This document shows positions 1 to 7,371 of a stretch of DNA of 8,641 nucleotides, piece after piece; positions within the stretch are counted from its first letter, which is position 1; every line of letters begins with the position of its first letter. A program made the translations under genes and the position numbers. The notes beneath the pieces were generated by a model. The model was not told the DNA's origin and made no database searches. It was given only the letters and a program-made list of their open reading frames with translations. This DNA is from Erysipelotrichaceae bacterium (lineage in GTDB: Bacteria > Bacillota_I > Bacilli_A > Erysipelotrichales > Erysipelotrichaceae): contig DMBB01000413.1 in the NCBI GenBank assembly GCA_003446295.1, forward strand, positions 1-8,641, read 5' to 3'.

Positions 1-286
1 TCATGTTCTTGACATAGTCAGCATGACCTGGGCAGTCTACGTGTGCATAGTGACGTGTTTTTGTTGAGTACTCAACGTGAGCTGTGTTGATCGTAATACC
101 ACGAGCTTTTTCTTCTGGTGCTCCGTCAATCTGGTCGTATGCTTCGAACTTAGCGGAACCAGCTTCAGGGTGCTCAGCGAGATACTTGGTGATTGCGGCC
201 GTCAGCGTTGTTTTGCCATGGTCGACATGACCGATCGTACCGATATTAACATGATCGAGTGAGCGGTCAAACTTTTGCTTTGCCAT
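1..286 (-). CDS. tuf: Elongation factor Tu, N-terminal part (runs off left edge)
   Basis: Translational GTPase that delivers aminoacyl-tRNA to the ribosomal A site in the cytoplasm. Only the first 95 codons are in the window. They hold the start of the G domain: P-loop GHVDHGKT at residues 19-26, the switch I segment ARGITIN at about 61-67, and the G3 motif DCPGH at 84-88. The start is fixed by the conserved MAKQKF beginning and an AGGAGG at 297-302, 10 nt upstream of the ATG at 286. It is the last visible gene of the str operon, 74 nt after fusA. No terminator is seen in that gap, so read-through from fusA is expected, and a candidate promoter of its own also lies there. Identification is certain from the motifs; the C-terminal two thirds of the protein cannot be assessed. 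Confidence 0.98.
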   Translation of the reverse strand, partial: MAKQKFDRSLDHVNIGTIGHVDHGKTTLTAAITKYLAEHPEAGSAKFEAYDQIDGAPEEKARGITINTAHVEYSTKTRHYAHVDCPGHADYVKNM

Positions 287-328
287 AATGGGTTTTCCTC
301 CTGATTTAATCAATTTATGTGCGTAATC

Positions 329-357
329 ATTTTATGATAAACGCATTCCATTTGCAA
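329..357 (-). promoter_or_regulatory. Candidate internal promoter for tuf
   Basis: On the minus strand TTGCAA (357-352) is followed after exactly 17 nt by TAAAAT (334-329), a good sigma-A type pair. The -35 starts only 4 bases after the fusA stop codon. A start near 322 would give a leader of about 36 nt that contains the tuf AGGAGG. A short inverted repeat (ATCAT, loop AAA, ATGAT) overlaps the -10. Extra tuf promoters in str operons are known in other bacteria. Here the site is inferred from consensus match and spacing only. Confidence 0.45.
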
Positions 358-360
358 TAA

Positions 361-2433
361 TTACTTAGTACTGTTCTTTTCGATGATTTCCTTAGCAATG
401 CTCTTAGGTACTTCTTCGTAGTGATCTGTCTGCATAATGTAAGTGCCGCGTCCCTGTGTAATGGAACGGAGGTCTGTTACATAGCCGAACATTTCGCTCA
501 GAGGAACATAACTGGAAATCTTGATTGCGTTGCCGGTCTCTTCCTGCATACGGATCTGACCTCTTCTCTTAACGATGTCTCCCATAACGGAGCCGAGGTA
601 ATCAGACGGTGCAGTTACGTCTACACGCATGATCGGTTCGAGAATGACAGGATTGCACTTTTTAGCAGCTTCCTTCAGAGCGAGGGATGCAGCGATCTTG
701 TACGCCTGTTCAGATGAGTCGACATCATGGTAGGAACCGTCAAACAGTACCGCTTTGATGTCTACGACCGGATAGCCTGCAATGAGTCCGTTTCCGAGTG
801 CTTCTTCCAGACCCTGCTGAGTCGGTTTGATGTATTCCTTCGGAACGCTTCCGCCGACTGTTTCATCCGCGAATTCAAAGCCTTTGCCTTCATTCGGGCT
901 GAAGTGGATCCATACATGACCGTACTGACCATGACCGCCTGACTGACGTACGAATTTACCTTCGCAGTCAGCTTCGCTGCGGATCGTTTCACGGTAAGCA
1001 ACCTGAGGAGCACCGGCAGTAGCTTCTACCTTGAACTCTCTCTTCATACGGTCCATGATGATATCCAGCTGCAGTTCACCGACACCTGCGATGATCGTCT
1101 GTCCTGTTTCTTCATCAGTATATGTACGGAATGTCGGGTCTTCTTCTGCCAGTTTAGCAAGAGCGTTGTCCATCTTCTGGGCATCAGCCTTTGTCTTAGG
1201 TTCAACTGACATCTGGATGACCGGCTCCGGGAATACCATGGATTCGAGGATGATCGGGCTGTCTTCAGCACACAGTGTGTCACCGGTTGTTGTGTTCTTG
1301 AGACCTACCGCACCAGCGATGTCACCGGCATAAACTTCCGTGATATCTGTACGGTGGTTAGCGTGCATACGGACGATACGTCCCAGACGCTCTCTCTTGT
1401 CTTTTGTAGCATTCAGCACATAGCTGCCGGCAGTTACTGTACCGGAGTATACACGGAAATATGTCAGTCTTCCGACGAATGGATCGGTAGCGACCTTAAA
1501 TGCAAGGGCGCTGAACGGCTGCTTGTCATCCGGAATACGTTCTGCTTCTTCTCCGTCTGTCAGATGTCCCTTGATTGCAGGGATGTCTGTCGGAGCAGGC
1601 AGATAGTCAACAACTGCGTCGAGCAGGAGCTGAACACCTTTATTCTTATAGGCGGAACCGCACATTACAGGGAAGAATTCAGAAGTCAGCACACCCTTAC
1701 GGATAGCACCCTTGATCTCTTCAACTGTAGGCTCTTCGCCTTCAAGAACCTTCATCATCAGGTCATCATCATAGTCAGCAAGTGCTTCGAGCATAGTCAT
1801 ACGCATTTCCTGAGCCTGTTCCTGATACTGTTCTTCGACCTCTGTAATCTGAATGTCTGTTCCCAGGTCATTCATATACATTTCCTGTTTCATAGTAACG
1901 AGGTCGATAATTCCGCGGAAGCTGCTTTCAGAGCCGATCGGCATCTGGATTGCTGCAGCCTTGGCACCAAGACGGTCGCCGATGGATTTGACACTCATGA
2001 AGAAGTCAGCACCTGTAGCATCCATCTTATTGGAGAATACAATACGCGGAACCTTGTATTCAGTAGCCTGTCTCCAGACTGTTTCAGTCTGAGGTTCAAC
2101 ACCTGCTTTGGAGTCCAGGACAGTGACAGCACCGTCCAGTACACGCAGGGAACGTTCAACTTCAGCTGTGAAGTCTACGTGGCCTGGGGTATCGATAATA
2201 TTGATCTGGCAGTCTTTCCACTGACATGTTGTGGCAGCGGAAGTGATCGTGATACCGCGCTCCTGTTCCTGTGCCATCCAGTCCATCTGGGAAGCACCAT
2301 CGTGCGTTTCACCGATCTTGTAGATTTTACCTGTGTAATACAGAATACGCTCAGTCGTTGTCGTTTTGCCGGCATCGATGTGTGCCATGATTCCGATATT
2401 ACGGATTTTGTTTAAAGGGAACTCTCTGGGCAT
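361..2433 (-). CDS. fusA: Elongation factor G
   Basis: GTPase that drives translocation of tRNA and mRNA on the ribosome and works with RRF in ribosome recycling. At 690 aa it has the normal Firmicutes length. The G domain shows AHIDAGKTT (17-25), RGITI (59-63), DTPGH (81-85), NKMD (135-138) and GSAYKNKG (259-266). Domain II lies at about 300-400 and domain III at about 400-475. Domain IV starts near 480 and includes [15 protein letters not shown] (494-508) and the tip loop YHDVDSSEQ with His569, which corresponds to E. coli His583. Domain V ends the protein with the GYVTDLRS segment near 650. The start ATG follows GAAAGGAG with a 6-nt spacer. The gene lies 37 nt downstream of rpsG and 74 nt upstream of tuf, so it is co-transcribed in the str operon. 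It is intact and keeps all key residues. It resembles canonical EF-G rather than the tetracycline-resistance TetM type. Confidence 0.98.
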   Translation of the reverse strand: MPREFPLNKIRNIGIMAHIDAGKTTTTERILYYTGKIYKIGETHDGASQMDWMAQEQERGITITSAATTCQWKDCQINIIDTPGHVDFTAEVERSLRVLDGAVTVLDSKAGVEPQTETVWRQATEYKVPRIVFSNKMDATGADFFMSVKSIGDRLGAKAAAIQMPIGSESSFRGIIDLVTMKQEMYMNDLGTDIQITEVEEQYQEQAQEMRMTMLEALADYDDDLMMKVLEGEEPTVEEIKGAIRKGVLTSEFFPVMCGSAYKNKGVQLLLDAVVDYLPAPTDIPAIKGHLTDGEEAERIPDDKQPFSALAFKVATDPFVGRLTYFRVYSGTVTAGSYVLNATKDKRERLGRIVRMHANHRTDITEVYAGDIAGAVGLKNTTTGDTLCAEDSPIILESMVFPEPVIQMSVEPKTKADAQKMDNALAKLAEEDPTFRTYTDEETGQTIIAGVGELQLDIIMDRMKREFKVEATAGAPQVAYRETIRSEADCEGKFVRQSGGHGQYGHVWIHFSPNEGKGFEFADETVGGSVPKEYIKPTQQGLEEALGNGLIAGYPVVDIKAVLFDGSYHDVDSSEQAYKIAASLALKEAAKKCNPVILEPIMRVDVTAPSDYLGSVMGDIVKRRGQIRMQEETGNAIKISSYVPLSEMFGYVTDLRSITQGRGTYIMQTDHYEEVPKSIAKEIIEKNSTK

Positions 2434-2470
2434 AAATCGCTCCTTTCAATACGGAAGTTCAAGTTCATTA

Positions 2471-2947
<477 letters not shown>

Positions 2948-2956
2948 TCACCTCAC

Positions 2957-3376
2957 TTATTTCTTTGCCTTGGGCTTCTTAGCGCCATAGCGGGAACGTG
3001 CCTGGTTACGATCGTTTACACCAGCGCAGTCCAGTGTACCGCGGATGATATGATAACGAACACCAGGGAGATCCTTAACACGGCCGCCGCGGATCATAAC
3101 GACGGAGTGTTCCTGGAGGTTGTGTCCGACACCCGGAATATATGCTGTAACTTCCATGCCGTTGGAAAGACGAACACGGGCATACTTACGAAGCGCGGAG
3201 TTAGGTTTTTTAGGAGTCATTGTACCAACACGGGTGCAAACGCCTCTCTTCTGCGGACTGCTGATCTTTGTCGGCTTTTTCTGCAGACTGTTGAAGCCCC
3301 TGTTCAGTGCCGGGGATTTTGACTTGTAGACTTTATCGGTACGTCCCTTACGTACCAGCTGATTAATTGTAGGCAT
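2957..3376 (-). CDS. rpsL: 30S ribosomal protein S12
   Basis: Decoding-centre protein of the 30S subunit that affects translational fidelity and streptomycin response. It is 139 aa: [12 protein letters not shown] at the start, [11 protein letters not shown] at 54-64, [26 protein letters not shown] at about 84-109, and a basic end KKPKAKK. It is the Gram-positive long form, with about 13 residues inserted before PQKRGVCTR compared with E. coli. Lys56 and Lys101 match E. coli Lys43 and Lys88, so the common streptomycin-resistance substitutions are absent. Asp102 is the position that is beta-methylthiolated in E. coli. The reading frame stays open for 58 more codons upstream to 3550, but the ATG at 3376 is chosen because it has an AGGAAGGAG 5 nt upstream, the family N-terminus begins there, and the promoter lies inside the longer frame. 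It is the first gene of the str operon. Confidence 0.98.
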   Translation of the reverse strand: MPTINQLVRKGRTDKVYKSKSPALNRGFNSLQKKPTKISSPQKRGVCTRVGTMTPKKPNSALRKYARVRLSNGMEVTAYIPGVGHNLQEHSVVMIRGGRVKDLPGVRYHIIRGTLDCAGVNDRNQARSRYGAKKPKAKK

Positions 3377-3381
3377 TACTA

Positions 3382-3390
3382 CTCCTTCCT
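3382..3390 (-). promoter_or_regulatory. rpsL ribosome binding site that decides the start
   Basis: AGGAAGGAG lies 5 nt upstream of the ATG at 3376. It supports the 139-aa S12 over the 197-aa open frame beginning at 3550, which has no comparable site and would start upstream of the promoter. Confidence 0.85.
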
Positions 3391-3433
3391 TTGTGCACAC
3401 ATTTCCAAGCGTGCCATTTCTCAGCCTTATGAT

Positions 3434-3461
3434 AGGCTTTGCACACAGCAAAGCCTTTTTT
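3434..3461 (+). terminator. Plus-strand intrinsic terminator inside the rpsL leader region
   Basis: AGGCTTTGC (3434-3442), loop ACACA, then GCAAAGCCT (3448-3456), a perfect 9-bp stem, runs straight into six T residues (3456-3461) on the plus strand. Read on plus it is a textbook intrinsic terminator, although no plus-strand gene lies upstream; it would stop antisense transcripts coming out of rpsL. Read on minus, the same hairpin sits in the rpsL 5' leader, about 13 nt after the expected start, with A residues before it and no T-tract after it. There it would act only as a leader structure. The hairpin is certain; its function is inferred. Confidence 0.6.
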
Positions 3462-3475
3462 CGCCAAGCAGATAG

Positions 3476-3504
3476 ATAATACACTCCGTATAACTGAAAG
3501 TCAA
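3476..3504 (-). promoter_or_regulatory. str operon (rpsL) promoter
   Basis: On the minus strand TTGACT (3504-3499), a 17-nt spacer and TATTAT (3481-3476) form a near-consensus sigma-A promoter, the best in the window, as expected for a ribosomal protein operon. Transcription should begin near 3469. That leaves a leader of about 93 nt before the rpsL ATG, and this leader contains a perfect 9-bp hairpin. No other promoter of similar quality is seen before fusA. Confidence 0.8.
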
Positions 3505-3541
3505 CGCTTTTTTGCAAAATCATCACGTACGGCTTTTTCCG

Positions 3542-3550
3542 TGTTATCAT
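3542..3550 (+). promoter_or_regulatory. Weak candidate promoter (extended -10) for the oxidoreductase operon
   Basis: The plus strand carries TGTTATCAT, an extended -10 (TGn plus TATCAT at 3545-3550). There is no convincing -35 at the expected distance. Transcription would begin near 3557, leaving a leader of about 14 nt that just includes GAGGT (3561-3565). It is the only -10-like site found close to the gene, so the call is tentative. Confidence 0.3.
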
Positions 3551-3570
3551 AATAATAATAGAGGTACAAG

Positions 3571-4515
3571 ATGGATCAGATCAGAATTGCAGTGCTCGGG
3601 CCGGGACGCATCAGTCACCGTTTTCTGAAGGGTATGCGCGGCGTCGACGATGCCTGCGTAACCGCGTTTGCAACCAGGCATCCGGAAAATGCTGCGGAAT
3701 ATGCCAGGGAAGAAGGCGTCGAAAAGATCATTTCCTATGATGACATGTACCGTGACAGTGAAATTGACGCGGTATACATTTCCACGCCGAATTATGTGCA
3801 TGCAGAACAGATCAGAGCCTGCCTGATGAACGGCAAGCATGTGATCTGCGAAAAGCCTGCGTTCATCAGCGCGGCTGATGCAGAAGAACTGTACAGGCTT
3901 GCACAACAGAAGCATCTTGTACTGATGGAAGCGCAGAAAGGAATGTTCAATCCGTGCCTGATACAGATCAGAGAATGGATCAGCTCAGGCAGGATCGGTG
4001 CAGTGAAGGCCGCAGAGGCATCATACTGTACAGCCTCATATCTGAATACCGAGCACTGGGTCATGAACTCTCCCGGCGGCGGATGCGCATTTGATCTGGG
4101 CGGTTATCCTCTCAGTGCACTGCTTGCACTGTTTCCGCAGGAATTCAGGACAATGCACAGGACAGAGGTCAAGGAGAACGGCTGTCCGGTTACGGTATCC
4201 TGGCAGATGCTGAATACCGATGATATACTTTTAACAGCGTGGTGTTCATTCCGCTACCGCGGAGACAACACACTGCGTATCTATGGATCGGAAGGATCCA
4301 TTGAATGCCATGAATTCTGGAAAGCGCATCACGCCGTGCTGCATGCAAAAGACGGTGATGAAGAATTCACAGCAGATTTTGAAAGTGAGTTTACGTTCCA
4401 GCAGAAGCACTTCATTGAGCTGATCCGGAACAATAAAGAATACAGCCCTGTGATCAATCCTGAGCTGTCGATCAGATTGACAAAACTCCTCGAAGAATCG
4501 CCTGAGGCGAAATAG
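3571..4515 (+). CDS. Gfo/Idh/MocA-family NAD(P)-dependent oxidoreductase
   Basis: Predicted cytoplasmic dehydrogenase that transfers hydride between NAD(P)(H) and a sugar, inositol or related polyol. The substrate cannot be read from the sequence. The N-terminal Rossmann fold has the dinucleotide motif GPGRIS at residues 10-15, [10 protein letters not shown] at 71-80, and EKP at 94-96 with the family's catalytic Lys95. The C-terminal alpha/beta domain has [14 protein letters not shown] at 169-182. There Asp175 and Tyr179 occupy the D-x-G-x-(H/Y) position; a Tyr rather than His resembles the dimeric dihydrodiol dehydrogenase / glucose-fructose oxidoreductase-like branch. At 314 aa it is slightly shorter than many members but looks complete. 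The start ATG follows GAGGT by 5 nt. It is divergent from rpsL and is followed after 13 nt by the zinc-ribbon gene, with which it almost certainly forms an operon. Confidence 0.9.
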   Translation: MDQIRIAVLGPGRISHRFLKGMRGVDDACVTAFATRHPENAAEYAREEGVEKIISYDDMYRDSEIDAVYISTPNYVHAEQIRACLMNGKHVICEKPAFISAADAEELYRLAQQKHLVLMEAQKGMFNPCLIQIREWISSGRIGAVKAAEASYCTASYLNTEHWVMNSPGGGCAFDLGGYPLSALLALFPQEFRTMHRTEVKENGCPVTVSWQMLNTDDILLTAWCSFRYRGDNTLRIYGSEGSIECHEFWKAHHAVLHAKDGDEEFTADFESEFTFQQKHFIELIRNNKEYSPVINPELSIRLTKLLEESPEAK

Positions 4516-4528
4516 AAAGAAGGTAAAT

Positions 4529-5434
4529 ATGCCTGCAAACAAAGTTTGTGATTTCTGTCTGTCAGAAGCAAAGGGTCTCTTCAGCAAATACGAATCACTT
4601 CCTGACGGACATACGATCTGCCGGGACTGCAAACAGAAGATCCGCAAATACAATCTTCCTGTAGAATACGATCTGTTTCAGCTGCTCGTTGTATCAGATC
4701 CGTATATGCGTGAAATGATCATGGGAAATTATCTTGAGCATCATACCGCAGATGAAACGATCGTGAAGTTCTTCCCGCAGCCTCCTTATCAGCTGCATAA
4801 AGGCGAACACCTGATCAATGAATCCGAGGCTTCCATCAAGGTTTCCAAAGCTGCTATTCCTTATACAGTAGCAATCGATGTCATCGGCAATATTACCGGA
4901 CATATGATCAACGATATTCCCGATGCACCTGCCGGAGTTGAAGCAGAAGTGATCAAAGGCAAGCTCTATGAAACAGACATCGCGCTGTACTTCATATCAA
5001 AGCATTTCGTCAACTGCCACAGACTGAGCGATATGGTAAGATCCGGTGATGACCCGGCAGCGATCCATGTACTGGAAAAGAAACTGACGTTCACATATCA
5101 GATGGAGAACACAGACATGTTCTTCATGCGTGATACGCTGTATCACAAGATCGTTGCCGCACAGGCAAACAAAAAGCAGAATCTGATCTATATCAACAGC
5201 GAAAACACGATGACGCTGACGCCCGGCATCTATTCCATTCCGAGAAACATCAGAGCCGGCACATACTACATCTCAGCGCTCAATGACCTCGGCCTGAACC
5301 TGAGGGATGTCAACGGACATCTGCATGACATCAGCAATCTTGAACGCGTCATGCTGAATGAAGGCACACTGCTTGAATGCACAGGAGAATATCAGCTGCG
5401 CATCAACCCCAAGAAAACATCATCTGAAGAATAA
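4529..5434 (+). CDS. Uncharacterised protein with N-terminal zinc-ribbon (DUF4428-like) module
   Basis: No firm function can be assigned. The first 40 residues carry Cys7-x2-Cys10 and Cys31-x2-Cys34 around GLFSKYESLPDGHTIC, a treble-clef or zinc-ribbon-like pattern that resembles the DUF4428 family and probably binds one zinc. Residues about 45-220 are mixed alpha/beta with no motif I recognise. Near the C-terminus GIYSIPRNIRAGTYYI (233-248) matches a 'GxYxIPxxIxAGTY' module that recurs in bacterial, often extracellular, proteins. No signal peptide or membrane segment is seen, so it is probably cytoplasmic. The ATG follows GAAAGAAGG by 5 nt. It lies 13 nt after the oxidoreductase gene and a strong terminator follows its stop. 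The pairing suggests a shared transcript, but not necessarily a shared pathway. Confidence 0.8.
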   Translation: MPANKVCDFCLSEAKGLFSKYESLPDGHTICRDCKQKIRKYNLPVEYDLFQLLVVSDPYMREMIMGNYLEHHTADETIVKFFPQPPYQLHKGEHLINESEASIKVSKAAIPYTVAIDVIGNITGHMINDIPDAPAGVEAEVIKGKLYETDIALYFISKHFVNCHRLSDMVRSGDDPAAIHVLEKKLTFTYQMENTDMFFMRDTLYHKIVAAQANKKQNLIYINSENTMTLTPGIYSIPRNIRAGTYYISALNDLGLNLRDVNGHLHDISNLERVMLNEGTLLECTGEYQLRINPKKTSSEE

Positions 5435-5439
5435 GAACA

Positions 5440-5469
5440 GCGCTTCCGCAGATCCGGAAGCGCCTTTTC
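5440..5469 (+). terminator. Intrinsic terminator of the oxidoreductase / zinc-ribbon operon
   Basis: GCGCTTCCG (5440-5448), loop CAGATC, then CGGAAGCGC (5455-5463), a perfect 9-bp GC-rich stem, is followed by CTTTTCATTT. It begins 5 nt after the stop codon at 5434. The minus-strand tail (TGTTCTTATT) is poorer, but the stem could also help stop transcripts from the convergent lipoprotein gene. Confidence 0.85.
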
Positions 5470-5481
5470 ATTTATATATAT

Positions 5482-5501
5482 CAACAGCCTATGCTGTGTT
5501 G
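5482..5501 (-). terminator. Weak candidate terminator of the lipoprotein gene
   Basis: Six nucleotides after the lipoprotein stop, the minus strand reads CAACACAGC, loop ATAG, GCTGTTG. This is a 7-bp stem with a 2-nt bulge, followed by an AT-rich tail without a T-tract. On its own it is weak; the neighbouring 5440-5463 stem may do the main work. Confidence 0.3.
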
Positions 5502-5506
5502 TTTTC

Positions 5507-7228
5507 CTATTTCAGCACTGTACCGTCTGACAGCGTGATCGAATATCCGTTGTAATTGATCGTTCCGCTGTTGTCCAAAGTGCTGATCACGCAGTCTCCC
5601 GTCAGCGTCCATACACTGTCTTTCTCAACCGTTACATGCACGCCGCTGTCAGAAGAGCTGCCTCCCTCTGCATTGTCAGTGATCACTATCGTGCCGTTGA
5701 ATACCGAGCTGCCCGCAAGTGTCAGATCCAGGCTTGATATCGTATCAACAACAATATCACCTTCCATGGTCTGATCTTCTGCGGTCATTTCAACATGTCC
5801 TCCGTTGGCACCGGCAGTTCCCCAGCCATGAGAAGCATTGTTTCCTGTGATCGTCATCAGATTTCCGGAGCTGTTTGTCAGTTCAGTATCCTTCAGGTAC
5901 ATCACTGCGGATGTGTTCGTCACAAAGAACATATCACCGCTGAGGGATGTAAGCGAGCCTCCGGTCATGGAGAAAGATGAAGTACCGACATCCGCATCGC
6001 CGGACATGGACTGATAGATCATAACGTTATGGATATTGATATCGGAGCTGGCTCCCTGTGTGCCCATATTGCCGGTTACGTCACAGTTTTCCAGCTCAAT
6101 GGAGTTGCTGCCTTCAATGACCAGCGCCTCCGAACCGGCTGCTGTCAGGACAGCATTCCGGACAGTGATATCTGCAGTGGAATAAACAGCAGGCGAGTTG
6201 AGACCATTGCTGGTATATGTTCCTCCGTCAACCGTCACCGTGCCGCCGCCTCTGTCCGAACGGATCGCAGCAGATGAATTTCCCTGCGTCTCAACAGTCA
6301 GATTTGATGCGATCGTAGTTCCTCCGCCGGTTGTCTGGATGCCCCCGGAGTTATCTGCGTTCGTTGTGATCGTACTGTCGCTGATCTCAACGACTGTTCC
6401 GCTTCCGTAACTGAATACGCCGTTTCCATTCTGTGCATCCGATGATATATCTGCATTCACGATTGTGACGTCCGCTCCGTTCAATGCAAGCACCGCAGCA
6501 TTGACTCCGTAAAAGTCACCGTTTTCAGCATTCGATGAAGAACCTGATTCTTTGCGGACCGTGATCCCGGTCAATTCAGCTTCAGCCCCGTCGATCCTCA
6601 GCGCATTCTCATCATCACCTGAAGACACATAGTTCTCTGATGTATATGAACCGTCTTCACTGATCGTATTTGCCGCTGTTCCATGGGATACTTCTGAACT
6701 GCCGCCGGGTTTCCCTGCTTTATGCATTCCTGCCGCAGTGATGCTTTCAACACTGCCGTCCGAAGCAAATACGATCTCAACATAGTCACCGGCTGACAGT
6801 TCCGTATCTGTTTCGATCGTGATCGCTTCACCCGTTTTGACAAAGATCCCTTCGGGCATATTACCCGGGAAATCATCGCCATGTTCACCATCCGGCTTTT
6901 CCGGCGGCTGTCCCACGGCCATCTCCTGGTTATTGTTGCCGGGCATGCTGTCGGGCGGATCCTGCATGGACTTTGTATTGTCCGGTGCCGCTGATTCCCC
7001 GTCCATCAATCCGCTGTCATACACCATCTGACCGGGTATGATCTCTGCTATATTGCCGGAAACAGCATTTACCTGTCCGGTGATCGTTTCTCCTGCATAA
7101 TCGTTCTCATTGGCTGCCTCTTCAGTCTGTGCAGTCTCTGTTTTCTCATCAGTCTGTACAGCAGCAGTCTCTGAGCATCCGCTCAATATCATCAGTGCTG
7201 CCAGACCTGCAATAGCTGTCATTTTCAT
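5507..7228 (-). CDS. Secreted lipoprotein with predicted right-handed beta-helix body
   Basis: Likely surface-anchored protein of 573 aa; ligand or activity unknown. The N-terminus MKMTAIAGLAALMILSGC is a lipoprotein signal with lipobox LSGC and Cys18 as the lipidated residue. Residues 19-45 form an acidic Thr/Glu/Ala linker. Residues 48-167 look like a small beta domain (GQVNAVSGNIAEI ... VEIVFASDGSVESITA) interrupted at about 75-125 by a Pro/Gly/Asp/Asn-rich low-complexity stretch. From about 185 to the end, short strands recur with turns rich in G, N, S and T (for example VEISDSTITTN, VTVDGGTYTSNG, FSMTGGSLTSLSG), the pattern of a pectate-lyase-like or adhesin-like beta-helix. The body contains only two further Cys (382 and 546). 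A TTG 16 codons upstream is in frame but lacks a ribosome binding site. The gene is convergent with the zinc-ribbon operon and lies downstream of the aldo/keto reductase, separated by a terminator. No enzymatic motif is recognised. Confidence 0.85.
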   Translation of the reverse strand: MKMTAIAGLAALMILSGCSETAAVQTDEKTETAQTEEAANENDYAGETITGQVNAVSGNIAEIIPGQMVYDSGLMDGESAAPDNTKSMQDPPDSMPGNNNQEMAVGQPPEKPDGEHGDDFPGNMPEGIFVKTGEAITIETDTELSAGDYVEIVFASDGSVESITAAGMHKAGKPGGSSEVSHGTAANTISEDGSYTSENYVSSGDDENALRIDGAEAELTGITVRKESGSSSNAENGDFYGVNAAVLALNGADVTIVNADISSDAQNGNGVFSYGSGTVVEISDSTITTNADNSGGIQTTGGGTTIASNLTVETQGNSSAAIRSDRGGGTVTVDGGTYTSNGLNSPAVYSTADITVRNAVLTAAGSEALVIEGSNSIELENCDVTGNMGTQGASSDINIHNVMIYQSMSGDADVGTSSFSMTGGSLTSLSGDMFFVTNTSAVMYLKDTELTNSSGNLMTITGNNASHGWGTAGANGGHVEMTAEDQTMEGDIVVDTISSLDLTLAGSSVFNGTIVITDNAEGGSSSDSGVHVTVEKDSVWTLTGDCVISTLDNSGTINYNGYSITLSDGTVLK

Positions 7229-7236
7229 AAAGGATA

Positions 7237-7245
7237 CCTTCCTTT
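7237..7245 (-). promoter_or_regulatory. Lipoprotein ribosome binding site that decides the start
   Basis: AAAGGAAGG lies 8 nt upstream of the ATG at 7228. It fixes the start at MKMTAIAG, which places the hydrophobic signal directly at the N-terminus. The alternative TTG at 7276 would put 16 charged residues in front of it. Confidence 0.8.
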
Positions 7246-7293
7246 CACAGTCATTAATGTAGTCCTCTAATTTCAAATCCAGCAGAACACTGT

Positions 7294-7310
7294 GTGAATT
7301 TTCGGTGAAT
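7294..7310 (-). promoter_or_regulatory. Candidate response-regulator binding site upstream of the lipoprotein gene
   Basis: On the minus strand ATTCAC occurs twice (7310-7305 and 7299-7294) separated by CGAAA, a 6-5-6 direct repeat with an 11-bp period, as bound by many OmpR/PhoB-family regulators. A possible -10, TACATT (7261-7256), has no good -35, which would fit an activator-dependent promoter with the repeats at roughly -45 to -61. The repeat is seen directly; the regulator is inferred and no two-component genes are in the window. Confidence 0.3.
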
Positions 7311-7317
7311 CATTCAT

Positions 7318-7343
7318 AAAACACCGGTAATTGAAGCCCGGTG
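7318..7343 (-). terminator. Terminator of the aldo/keto reductase gene
   Basis: The minus strand reads CACCGG (7343-7338), a 10-nt loop, CCGGTG (7327-7322) and then TTTTA. It lies 28 nt after the stop codon. The stem is short (6 bp) but GC-rich, and the T-tract is short, so termination may be partial. Confidence 0.5.
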
Positions 7344-7371
7344 AGTGTATGTTTTTCTGTCTGCGGCAGGA

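Noticed and set aside
1354..2415. A 353-codon open frame on the plus strand, antisense to fusA
   Set aside because: It lies wholly inside the intact EF-G gene, has no ribosome binding site or recognisable domain, and is Cys/Ser/Phe-rich as expected of an antisense shadow of a strongly codon-biased gene.
3377..3550. N-terminal extension of S12 by 58 codons
   Set aside because: The str promoter lies inside it, S12 homologues begin at MPTINQLV, and the best ribosome binding site is 5 nt before the internal ATG.
7229..7276. A 16-codon upstream extension of the lipoprotein starting at TTG
   Set aside because: There is no ribosome binding site, and it would place charged residues ahead of the lipoprotein signal; the ATG at 7228 has AAAGGAAGG and puts the signal at the N-terminus.
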